Assembly (NCBI GenBank): GCA_022385805.1
Contig: MU277680.1
Coordinates: 256,693 to 320,692, forward strand
Direction of reading: 5' to 3'
From: Pilatotrama ljubarskyi
Lineage: Eukaryota > Basidiomycota > Agaricomycetes > Polyporales > Polyporaceae
Length of the DNA stretch: 64,000 bases
Part shown: positions 25,969-36,267 of the stretch, in pieces
Layout of the letters: each line of letters starts with the position of its first letter
Numbering within the stretch: the stretch's first letter is position 1
Made by a program: the position numbers and the translations under genes
Notes under the pieces: generated by a model
Told to the model about the DNA's origin: nothing
Database searches by the model: none
Seen by the model: the letters and a program-made list of their open reading frames with translations, nothing else

Positions 25969-26318
25969 GGACTGGAAGCACTGTGTGACTGAAGCCTTCC
26001 CCTCTGTCGCTACACGAAGGCCCCCATTGTATCTCTGCACTCGCGATACCAGACAAGAGCGACTGAGTACAGTCACGGCTGGCATCCGGGAGTTGCAGAT
26101 GATCATCTTCGTATAATCTTGTATAATAGTGAGAGTGCAATCGGACAACTGGAACACTCGAGGACCTCATGCGTTATATCATACTGACCATGGTGCCAAA
26201 CGCCCCGGTATCATCCAGATGTCGAATGCTCACGCCGGAACAAATCGCATGCTATACGTCCAGCACAAACTGGCTATGCAAGCCACTGCAACTCCGTCGC
26301 GGTAGATGTGAGGATAAA
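25969..26318. other. Convergent 3' region between ALDH7 and JIP5
   Basis: About 350 bp of presumed 3'UTR for both convergent genes; nothing else recognised. Confidence 0.4.
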
Positions 26319-27906
26319 TCATAGGTCGTCAAAGAAGGCTGGCTCCGCCTCCAGCTCGTTCCTGCCTTTCTTCCGCTTCATCGCGTTCAGAGGGTCCTGT
26401 TCCTTCTTCCGTTTCCGCTTCCTTGGCTCCTCCACGACCTCTGCCTCGTCCCCGGACGACTGATCCGCCTCCTGAGCCTCCGCGGCCGCGCTCCCCTCTG
26501 TCGCAGTCGCAGGAACCTTCCCGACACTCTCTCGCTCGTCGTCCGAGTCCACTCGGTCCTCAGCGGTGTCACTCCCACCTTCAGCATCATCGTCAGACTC
26601 CGCCTCGTCGCTTCCGTCCTGGTCCTCATCTTCGAAGACTTCCTTCAGGTCCGTCAGCTTGAGCACCTCTTCGTGGCCCGCACTGCCGACCCATCGGCCT
26701 TCGCCGTTCATGTCGACCGCTATGCGCTCAATGGGGAACTCGCCGTGGTCGGCGACAACCCCGAGGAGCTTTGTCGGTAACAGTTGTACTGCGCGCAGGA
26801 GCCCGTCGGACGACCCGGTCAGGATGGTTGAGTGAGCATTTGGGTAATGCGACGGAATTGCGCACAGCGCGTCGATAGATTGCGGATGGCTAACGAGCAC
26901 AGCATGAGCAAACCTACGACTTGATTTTCTTGTGAAGAGCGCTCACCCAGGTATGCGGTCCACGCAATCGCCCCAGCCACTCTTGCGGTTGAATATTGAT
27001 AGTATGCCGAGCTGAGTCCCGACTACAACTTTTTGTCCGCTACTCGACGAGGTTATTGTGGATCGCGGGCGGCAGGACAGGTCGCAAATTCGTACCCTTT
27101 GATAGGCAGTATGGAGAGGAGCTCGTCTTCCTGGTCTTCCGACTGCGCTACAGGCTCCAGTTTCTTCGAGCGGACGTCCATGACTGATAGAGTGCCATCT
27201 CCACTGTCTCTGTTGTCAAGAGACGACCCAATGGCCAGCCGATAAGAAAGCGCACCTGGTCGCGACGAGCTGCTTCTTGTCGTCGAGCCACATGAAATCA
27301 GAAATGAAGTCAAAGTGGTGGGTGTACTTTCGAACTGCGTCTGGCTTCCTCGGGTCCCATAGCTAGTCCATGGCGTCGCCTGTTCAGCTCCTAACGCATG
27401 ATAGTACGGACGATCAGCGACGCACTTTGATGACGCCGTCATCGTCTCCGGAAGCAAGCAGGTTCGGAAGGACTCGCTTCATGCGATTTATTGGCGCGCT
27501 TCCGGCCACTGTCCAGGTCAGCGAGACGACCGCAGTTGTGCATCGCCGCTACACTCACTCGTGAGCAGCAGCACGGGTCTCGACCACTTCGCCCGTCGCG
27601 ACGTCCAAGGTGCTGCAGCACAGCACAATAGAGCGTCAGCGTACCCGGCGGTCATGACGACCTCATAGTAACGTACTGTATGGCCTTTGCCTTTCCCGCC
27701 GCCCATATTTGAGCACCGTCCGCGCTCAACGCCAGCGTTCGACAAGAACGCTTTGACGGACGGACGGAAAACCTTGCTTCATGGTTGCCCTGTTCGTCGT
27801 ACCCGAAAGCCTTGACATGGCCCGTCAGAAGTCCAGTGAAAACTATTGGCCGGTTCGGATGGAAAGCAAGGTCGAATATCTGCGCGCCGACAGGTATGTC
27901 AGGCAT
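26319..27906 (-). CDS. JIP5: WD-repeat protein JIP5 (WDR55-like)
   Basis: Seven exons are needed. The start MPDIPVGAQIFDLAFHPNRP and first WD blade end at a donor near 27678; later blocks read THTLDVATGEV, DAPINRMKRVLPNLLASGDDDG, LWDPRKPDAV, GDGTLSVMDVRSKK, GTQLGILSIFNRKSGWGD and HPQSIDALCAI, with short introns between each. The C-terminal 110 residues are acidic, then end in a basic nuclear-localisation-like stretch (RKRKRKKEQ) and FFDDL. This is the organisation of yeast Jip5 and human WDR55, nucleolar beta-propeller proteins linked to large-subunit rRNA processing. The acidic/basic tail is typical. One acceptor (gccggaag before the APINRM block) was chosen only by frame. Confidence 0.85.
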
Positions 27907-28359
27907 GTTGAGCGAGAGGTCGTGGAAATACAGCGAGGGCGTCCGAGGTTGGGCGCAAGGTGCAGAAGATGTAGGCGCCCATATATGCAGGCCGCCGCAG
28001 TGAGAGCGTAGCGGCTAGCCTGCGGTAGATCTCCCTCAGCTAGCGAATGACCGCAGCGGATCTTCAAGATTCAACGGGGTGCATGGGGAAAGCACAGGGA
28101 CAAGGCCAAAGCTAGGCATGAACCAAAAATATCCACATTTCATACAGCTCGATGTACATCGAATACGGAGACATTGATTACAGCTCAAAGTCCAGAGAAA
28201 GACGCATCCGTAATTATTGCCAAGACGCGCGGGGATCGTAGAACGGATCGCAAGGTATGATCATGAACTTTAACAGTATAACATGAAAGGGGTAGTAATG
28301 TGGCAGATAGCACAGCACTTCAGAATGAGCGGGGAGACAGATCGGGAGCAAATACGAAG
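27907..28359. other. Intergenic region
   Basis: Promoter of JIP5 and 3' region of the next minus-strand gene; no feature recognised. Confidence 0.4.
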
Positions 28360-29915
28360 TTAGCTGTTCGAACGGGAACGCGAAGCCAAATCGAGCATTG
28401 ACCCAGACGCAGATTGCGACATACGGTGAAACGGGCGCGTCGGCGTGAGCAAGTCGGGCGACGCGACGCGCGGGGTGGGCACGGCCGAGGCAGAGCCCGT
28501 GCGCGAATGTGAGCGGGAGGACTGCGAGGACGCGTGCGAGTGAGAGTGCGAACGGAGGCGGCTCGAGCTGCGCGAGTGAAACAGCGATATGAAGCCGAAC
28601 CGGCGGCGGGGGGACGCCGCACCGTCCGCGCGCTCCACGGGCGGGCGGGCAGGACTGGATGGACTGCGGGAGCCGGGTGAGTTCTGCGAAGGAGGAGAGG
28701 GCTGTGATTCGGAGACACGGATGGTGGGACGGGTCGGAGATATCGTAGCCAGAGTGGGCGATGCGGATATAACCTGCGAAGAGGGCGGAGAGAGCGAGTT
28801 GAGCAGGGGCGAGCTCGGCAATGGCGGTACGTCCACAGGGGATGCAGAGGTCGTGTGCAGATTCGGAGTACTCATGGACGCTTCGTAAGACGGGGCCGCC
28901 TCGGCGTAAATGGCCGACCAAGGCGGCAAGTCCGACGGGAGAGAGGACGCAATGGGCGGTGTTCCCACCGTAGGACTGAGTGGACAAGTGAGCGGGGCTC
29001 CGTCTGCAGGCTGGGTAGGAGAACCAGGTGGGGAGGCGGTCGCTCCGGCGCTTGCGGGACTGTCTCTGTCGGGCTCGTTCTCATCGACTGGCGACATGGC
29101 CGTCGACGGGATTCCGTCGTCATCTTCAAGTTCTGTCGCGCCACTAGAAAACGATGATGAGATCTCACAGAATGATAAGTAAGGCAGGCAGGCGGAAGAC
29201 GAGCTCACCGGTCAATGATCACCTCGGAGTCCCCTGGCTCTTGAGTATACATAGGCAATGTCCTCGTCGTCCGGGTAGAACCCAGGCTGTTGCTACGCCT
29301 AGCTTGACCACGGGCAGTACGACTCTGTTCCGTGGACTCGTTGCGACCACCCGTTCCGCTGTGCGCCGATCGGGGATCGCGCGACCTCTGGGCGGACGAA
29401 GTTGCAGAGCCCTGGCTCTGGCCAGCCCTGCTCGCAGTGGCACCACTTCCTCCAGAACTGCCGCTTGGTGCTGCTAATGGCTGATTAGCAGTAGTGCGTC
29501 CACGCGTCTGGGGGACGCTCCGCCCCGACAAGCGCGAGCTGCTTGCTGCCAAAAGCTCCTCCGCCGTGACTACTTGCGCCTGGCCCGATCGGGCCTTGAC
29601 GACCTGCAGAGTGCGTACAGGTATGCCTGTCCTGAGTACTTCGTCCGCTGTGACACGCACGAGACGTGGATTTGGTGTGTTGCGTGTGCTCGACGACCCT
29701 GACGGCCTAGGAGGTGACCTCGGGGTGGGGCGTGCAACAGGTTTGGGAGCGGAGCGCGCGACGGTGAGTCCAGGACCAAGGAGGTCTTCGATGGTTAGCA
29801 CTCTCGGGGCATTCTTGGGCTGCTTGTGAGGGCGTGCGGGGGTGAGACTCGTGCCTAGCAGTTGGTCGGCAGTGAGGGTGACTACTCGCGGGCTGCTTGG
29901 CCCCGCCGAGGACAT
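28360..29915 (-). CDS. Low-complexity Ser/Pro/Arg-rich protein with four copies of a T-A-D/E-x-L-L motif
   Basis: Two exons, 29915-29209 and 29143-28360, give 496 residues. The N-terminal half carries four imperfect copies of one short motif: VVTLTADQLLGTSLT at about 11, VLTIEDLLGPGLT at 39, LVRVTADEVLRTGIP at 85 and VVTAEELLAASSS at 115. The exon junction segment LPMYTQEPGDSEVIIDR, then GATELEDDD, aligns with LPAYNKEPGEQEIVIVR, GAEDMED of the gene at 36268, so the two are paralogs in their cytosolic halves. The C-terminal half is Ser/Pro-rich with an SHS-type Arg/Ser block. There is no signal peptide or membrane segment here, unlike the paralog. Function unknown; the repeats look like short linear binding motifs. 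Confidence 0.65.
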
Positions 29916-30341
29916 GGGTGCGGAGGCTCAGGTATACGTTGCAGGTCGTACAAGCTTCTGCGTTATGAACAGAGCGGGATGATGTCGATGGGGTGTGTCG
30001 TGGTCGTGGTGGGATGGGAAGAAGTCGGATGAGCTGAGGTGCGTGCATGATTTCGGAATCATGCCAAGAGCGAGAGAGAGCGCTGGCGCCGCCGTTCGGC
30101 TCGGTATCGGCGCTGCACGATCACGATCGGGCAACTACATACTCGTAGTACCCGCCTTCGATCCTCGGGACCGTAGACTGCGGCCCCCCCATGCTGTGCG
30201 CAAGCAGTCAAGGGACGTGCGTTCTACGCGGGCAAGCAACAGATATGTATGGTTCACTCACACAAGTAACATAGAAAAATGGTCGTGACTGTATCACAGC
30301 GGTAAAAGCATCGAAGGAACAAGTCGAAAAAACGTAACCAA
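29916..30341. other. Intergenic region upstream of the motif-repeat gene
   Basis: Promoter space of the minus-strand gene ending at 29915. No other coding sequence recognised; the right end contains the oligo-T terminator of the tRNA gene. Confidence 0.4.
30325..30336 (-). terminator. RNA polymerase III oligo-T terminator of the tRNA gene
   Basis: A run of six A on the plus strand at about 30327-30332 is read as TTTTTT on the minus strand just downstream of the tRNA-Pro 3' end, as required for Pol III termination. Confidence 0.75.
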
Positions 30342-30425
30342 GGGCCCAACCGGGAATTGAACCCGGGACCTCGCGCAAACCAGACAAGTCCCGAAGCGCG
30401 AATCATACTACTAGACCATTGGGCC
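30342..30425 (-). tRNA. tRNA-Pro (anticodon CGG) with 12-nt intron
   Basis: On the minus strand the 84 nt fold as a cloverleaf: acceptor GGCCCAA pairs with TTGGGCC, the D arm is GTCTAGTAGTATGAT, anticodon stem CGCGC/GCGCG with loop TTCGGG, the T arm CCGGG TTCAATT CCCGG, discriminator C. The anticodon is CGG. A 12-nt insertion follows position 37, the normal place of nuclear tRNA introns. The A and B boxes (TGGTCTAGTAG, GGTTCAATTCC) are good. An oligo-T run (TTTTTT on the minus strand) lies about 10 nt past the 3' end. Confidence 0.93.
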
Positions 30426-30589
30426 GTGCACCAGGTTTGTACATTACGTTGTATGAGCTAACTTACGGTATGGTCTGTCCGCGGTCCCAAATTATCAAGG
30501 TGCCAATTCCGTCTCATCACGTTTCTCACTTCCACCACCACCGCTCCCCCTTCTTCTCTTTCCTCTGGTCCAGGTTCTTCTCGTATGGC

Positions 30590-33500
30590 ATGAGACCCCT
30601 CTCGGCGATCTCGGTTCTGCTCTTGACTGCTGGAACATGTCTTGCTGAGATTCTCTCCCTTCGACCAGACACCGGCAAGGATCTCTCCACCCATGTCAAC
30701 GCTGTACGGGACGGGCACGTCTTCAGCGGGCACGATGACCTTGAGCTACTGGACATTGTGCTCGTTGCTTCTGTCGATGGAAAGCTACACGCCCTCAACA
30801 GGACGTCGGGCGCACCACTCTGGTCCATGGCTGCTTCCTCAGACAGCGCCCCCGCCCCGGCAGCCTTCGGTCCTCTTGTGCGCACCGAGCACCCCGACCG
30901 TGACCCGGAAATCACGGACGACGACGACCCAGCCCAGGAGATCTACGTCGTCGAACCCCAGTCGGGTGACATCTATGTCATGTCCTCTCCCGACAGCCCC
31001 CTACAGCGCCTTCCATTCTCGATGTCTCAACTTGTCGACATGTCTCCCTTTAGCTTCTCTGGTGACGAGGACAGACGGGTCTTTGTGGGGAAGAAGGAGA
31101 CGTCCTTGTTGCTCATTGAGCTCGAGACAGGTAGGATCAAGGCGACGGTGGACTCGGAGTGCCCATGGGCGCCCTTCGAGGACCTCGCCCAGACGCCTGC
31201 AAAGGTTGATCTAGACGAGCTCGAGAGCACGGACTCTCCAAAGGACTCGTTCACGCCGAATGAGGTATTCATTGGACGTACAGGTACGTGTATACGGAAG
31301 AGTACGTGTCCGCAGTACCGATCAATCCCTCTCAGACTACCACATATCCATCCATACGCGCCCTGCTCGAGACGCTGGAGGTCGTTCGCACGTCCAGAAG
31401 CTAGCGTTCTCGACATATGGGCCTAATAAACAAGATCATGGCCTTCAGACATTATACCATCGCACCGCCGATAATACCTACATACAGTCGCTCCCTACAG
31501 GCAAGATCATCTCGTTCAAGGCAGCCCCGGCGGACGCTTCGGATTCCGCTGCAAGTGCACATCCGATTTGGTACCGAGCCTTCTCGAACCCCATGTAGGT
31601 CCAATATGACCCTCCCCATGCTGACAGGCAGCTCAATGCCTCACATCTCCAGTGTCGCTACGTTCGACGTCCTTCGGTCGCCGAAACGGTCACAACCCTT
31701 CGTCCTCCTGCAGCCACAACCCCGTCTACAGGACATCCTGCCCTCCGTTGATCTGACAGATGCCGCAAAGCACAACCGCCTCCCTAACCTAGACGCCGCA
31801 TACGTCGGCCTTGTCGAAGAGTCCGGGTCGTTGTATGCTATGAGCCCCGACCGGTTCCCCCTCGTCGTCTTCGGTGACGCGAACCTCGATGGCCCACGGG
31901 GCAGGCGCATGCTCGACCCCCCTCCCGGCACCATCGTCGGCGACTCGACCAAGGATTTTCCCGCGGAAATCGACAGGGTCAGGCAGATCGCGAAGGAGCG
32001 CAAGTTCCGGGAGATGTGCAAAAGCGGCTCCGCCGACATACGCTGTCTGACCGGGGTGAGAAAGCTCGGGTCGGATAGCCAGTCGAGGATCAGCAGACTG
32101 CTCGATGGCGCGCCGTCCGTGGCACCGTCGCCCAGTTTCAATACCAACGTTCCCGGAATGCCTCCGCGCAGTGATGCGCCTGGGCCCCTTCCTCACGCCC
32201 CCGTTTCGGATGACACCAGCAACAGCTCAATGAGGCCTCCGGTCGGCTGGGACGCTGTCCCGCAAACGTCTCGACCGGACACGCACCAGGCTTCGGCACT
32301 GCTAGGTATGAGCCCCCCGACGCAGGCGTTCTCCGCGTTCGCACTCTGTGCCATCGTGCTCTTGGCCTGGATGTCCATCCGCAAGTTCTTCGGAGCCAGT
32401 GCTCCACCTTCCACCCACATACCCATCCCCGCATCTCCGCCCCTGCAGAACGGTGAGAAAGCGTCCGCGCCCGAGACGCCGGTACCGCTGACAACCACGT
32501 CAGAGCCTGAACCCAAGGCCACGAACGGACATGCGGTGGTATCCGAGGATGTTCCCACCCCTGCTGCTGAGCCGGATCCCGCGAAGAAAATCCTTTTTGC
32601 CCCGGGGGCTCTCGAGCCTTCGCCCGCATCTGCGCTCGCAGAGGGTGGGAATGATGCCCCGGACGGCGAGGACACGGAGAAGGAGGGTGATGCGCCGGAC
32701 ACACCCGGCAAGCGCAAGGGTATCAGGCGGAAGCGTGGTGGTAGGGGGAAGAAGAAGGGTAACGTTACAATCGCTGTGCCTACTGAGGAGGTGGCACAGG
32801 TCATGGGAGGAGAAAACGCGGCAGCGGAGGGACAGCTTCCACTCAACGGCGTGGAAACGCCAAAGCCGGTCCCGACATCGTCGATCGTGCTGGCGCCATC
32901 CCCACCGACGCCCAGCGTCCCGACGCTCGTCGTGTCTGATACTGTACTAGGTAAGTCCAAAACTGTGCCGCTCTATCATCTTGCTGAAGTGTCCGTGTCT
33001 AGGCATGGGTTCGCATGGCACAGTCGTGTTCAAGGGCTCGTTGCAAGGGCGAGCCGTGGCCGTTAAACGCATGCTAGCCGACTTTGTCACGCTCGCCTCG
33101 CGCGAAGTGAACGTCCTGCAGGAGTCGGATGACCACCCGAACGTCATTCGCTACTACTACCAAGAGGCGCACGCGAACTTCCTCTACATAGCGCTCGAGC
33201 TCTGCCCCGCGTCGCTCGCGGACATCATCGAGCGCCCAGACCAGTTCCGCGACATCGTCGTTGCGTTCGAGCCGAAGCGCGCTCTGCGCCAGATAACATC
33301 TGGTCTGCGGCACCTCCATGCGCTCAAGATCATCCACCGCGACATCAAGCCACAGAACATCCTCATCTCGTACGCGAAGAAGGGGGTTGGCGAGAACGCG
33401 GGCCATCGTATGCTGATCTCGGACTTCGGTCTGTGCAAGAAGCTCGAATTTGACCAGACGAGCTTCCTTCCGACCGCGCACGGTTCCATGGCTGCGGGTA

Positions 33501-34401
33501 CAGTAGGTTGGCGCGCCCCGGAAATATTGAGGGGCGAGGTGAAGCTGGACGACGCTGGCACGGACGAGTCGCAATCCTCAAGAGGAAGCGTTGGTACTCC
33601 GACAGTCGGGACGCCCCTGGGCAAGCCAACGCGCCTCACGAAATCGGTCGACATCTTCGCCCTCGGGTGCTTGTACTACTATGTGTTGACGAACGGGTTG
33701 CACCCGTTCGGCGACCGGTTCGAGAGGGAGTTCAATATCTTAAAGAACGCGAAGAATTTGGAGGGGCTGGAGCGCTTTGGTGAGGAGGGGGCGGAAGGTG
33801 TGGATCTCATCACCCGCATGTTGAGCCCGGAGGCGTACGACAGGTGAGTTCACCTCGCTTGTGCTTCCGGATAGTAGGACTCACTAGTACCAACTAGGCC
33901 AGACACCACGAGCTGCTTGCTGCATCCCTACTTCTGGGACCCAGGCAAACGACTAACATTCCTCCAAGACGCGTCTGACCGCTTCGAGATCATGTGCCGC
34001 GATCCGAAGGACCCGAACCTTGTCGCGCTCGAGAGGGGTGCATACGATGTCGTCGGTGCCGACTGGCACTCACGTCTCGACAAGCTCTTCATCGAGAACT
34101 TGGGCAAGTTCCGGAAGTACGATGGAAAGTCAGTGCAGGACCTACTTCGTGCGTTGCGGAACAAGGTAAGACCGCTTAGGGAACCCATTGGATATAATGC
34201 TGACACCTGGGGTTGTAGAAACACCACTACCAGGACCTGCCGGACAATGTGAAGCGACTGCTGGGATCGATGCCAGAGGGCTTCCTGGCCTACTTCACGA
34301 AACGCTTCCCTCGACTCTTCCTGCACGTTCACGGAGTGATTTCGTCGTCCTCATTACGTTCGGAGTCCATGTTCCGCGCGTACTACGAGCTCACCGACTG
34401 A
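30590..34401 (+). CDS. IRE1: IRE1, ER stress sensor kinase/endoribonuclease
   Basis: Six exons, 30590-31283, 31336-31594, 31653-32950, 33003-33843, 33898-34165, 34219-34401, give 1180 residues. The start ATG was chosen because MRPLSAISVLLLTAGTCLAE is a signal peptide. The luminal half has beta-propeller-like strands (VASVDGKLHALNRTSGAPLW, QEIYVVEPQSGDIYVMS). A membrane helix is at about 542-562 (AFSAFALCAIVLLAWM). After a disordered linker the kinase begins near 750 with LGMGSHGTVVFKG, catalytic HRDIKPQN (about 862) and DFG (about 890). The KEN RNase domain follows (DASDRFE to LFLHVHG). Stress-activated oligomers cut the intron of the HAC1/XBP1-type mRNA. All catalytic kinase residues are intact. 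This is the sole unfolded-protein-response sensor kinase in fungi. Confidence 0.95.
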
Positions 34402-34834
34402 GCCTTCCTTCTTCCTCGCAAGCATCATCATACGTACTGTCCCGCACCTCTTTCGCATCGGCACCGTCATCATCTAGGATTCCGGACTCCGTCTCTTCTG
34501 CATATCTACTCGGGTTGGGCTGTTTATCTGTCATACCGCTGTATCTGTACCACTGCATCACCACTGGAAGTTCGCCACTACATAGTACTGTACCTTTGAA
34601 ACGCTATGCCTTCGCTCTCCCCCTATGTATAGGCTATGAGAACGTTTCGCTCTTCCGCACCACGTACTACCGCTCTGCTATGCGTGGCTCCGTCGCGTCG
34701 CGACGCGCCCCGAATCGGAAGTGTTTCCCGGGATCGTCGCACTAGGGAAAGGCCGTCGCGAAGCGCCGGCAGCAACCTTGCTTGTCGGGGTTGTAGGAAC
34801 GTAGACATTGAGGACAGCCTCGGGCTTACGGGAC

Positions 34835-35764
34835 NNNNNNNNNNNNNNNNNNNNNNNNNNNNNNNNNNNNNNNNNNNNNNNNNNNNNNNNNNNNNNNNNN
34901 NNNNNNNNNNNNNNNNNNNNNNNNNNNNNNNNNNNNNNNNNNNNNNNNNNNNNNNNNNNNNNNNNNNNNNNNNNNNNNNNNNNNNNNNNNNNNNNNNNNN
35001 NNNNNNNNNNNNNNNNNNNNNNNNNNNNNNNNNNNNNNNNNNNNNNNNNNNNNNNNNNNNNNNNNNNNNNNNNNNNNNNNNNNNNNNNNNNNNNNNNNNN
35101 NNNNNNNNNNNNNNNNNNNNNNNNNNNNNNNNNNNNNNNNNNNNNNNNNNNNNNNNNNNNNNNNNNNNNNNNNNNNNNNNNNNNNNNNNNNNNNNNNNNN
35201 NNNNNNNNNNNNNNNNNNNNNNNNNNNNNNNNNNNNNNNNNNNNNNNNNNNNNNNNNNNNNNNNNNNNNNNNNNNNNNNNNNNNNNNNNNNNNNNNNNNN
35301 NNNNNNNNNNNNNNNNNNNNNNNNNNNNNNNNNNNNNNNNNNNNNNNNNNNNNNNNNNNNNNNNNNNNNNNNNNNNNNNNNNNNNNNNNNNNNNNNNNNN
35401 NNNNNNNNNNNNNNNNNNNNNNNNNNNNNNNNNNNNNNNNNNNNNNNNNNNNNNNNNNNNNNNNNNNNNNNNNNNNNNNNNNNNNNNNNNNNNNNNNNNN
35501 NNNNNNNNNNNNNNNNNNNNNNNNNNNNNNNNNNNNNNNNNNNNNNNNNNNNNNNNNNNNNNNNNNNNNNNNNNNNNNNNNNNNNNNNNNNNNNNNNNNN
35601 NNNNNNNNNNNNNNNNNNNNNNNNNNNNNNNNNNNNNNNNNNNNNNNNNNNNNNNNNNNNNNNNNNNNNNNNNNNNNNNNNNNNNNNNNNNNNNNNNNNN
35701 NNNNNNNNNNNNNNNNNNNNNNNNNNNNNNNNNNNNNNNNNNNNNNNNNNNNNNNNNNNNNNNN
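34835..35764. other. Assembly gap (930 N)
   Basis: Run of undetermined bases joining two contigs or scaffold parts. The true length may differ. Confidence 0.99.
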
Positions 35765-35841
35765 TCATGCGGCAATTCACGGATGTCCTTCGGGCGGGTC
35801 CGGAGACACGAAATCAGCTTCATTGTGGGGGTCCTAGAACC

Positions 35842-35875
35842 TTGACAAGCAAGGTAACTTGACAAGCAAGGTAAC
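35842..35875. repeat. 17-bp perfect tandem duplication
   Basis: Two adjacent identical copies of TTGACAAGCAAGGTAAC, 78 bp after the assembly gap. It may be natural or a join artefact. Confidence 0.9.
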
Positions 35876-36267
35876 CCCTTTCTGTGATGCAGCTCATAAG
35901 ATGCCGAGCTCGTCTCTAACCCCTTCCATGATTGTTTGTGCTGGGCCACAGCAAGTACCAAGACAATACTATCCTTCGGCCGAAAGGGACTCAAGTGCAC
36001 AGGATTTCGAAACAAAGGTGACGGAAATAGTATGTGTCAAGCCAGCTGGGATGGAATCACGGCAACGCAGCGGTCAGGAACCCTGTCCTCTCAATCTCTC
36101 TCACCTCCTTCCCTTCCCGCCTTATCCTCCTTCCTCTTTCTTCCTCCTTTCTGCTTGTGCTGTACTCTTACTGTACTCGTCGTGTACAACGTCGAACAAC
36201 TCATCTACAGCTCCACGGCCACAAGCTCGTCAAGAACCCTACCGGAAGCGACGCTGCGGCCAGCGCC

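Larger units (their letters stand above)
34402..36267. other. Intergenic region with assembly gap
   Basis: No gene recognised in the sequenced parts. The left part holds IRE1 3' sequence and a GC palindrome (CGCGTCGCGACGCG at 34694-34707); the right part carries a 17-bp tandem duplication and the pyrimidine-rich promoter of the next gene. What lies in the 930 Ns cannot be said. Confidence 0.5.

Noticed and set aside
34623..36015. Very long frames across the gap
   Set aside because: Their length comes only from undetermined bases.
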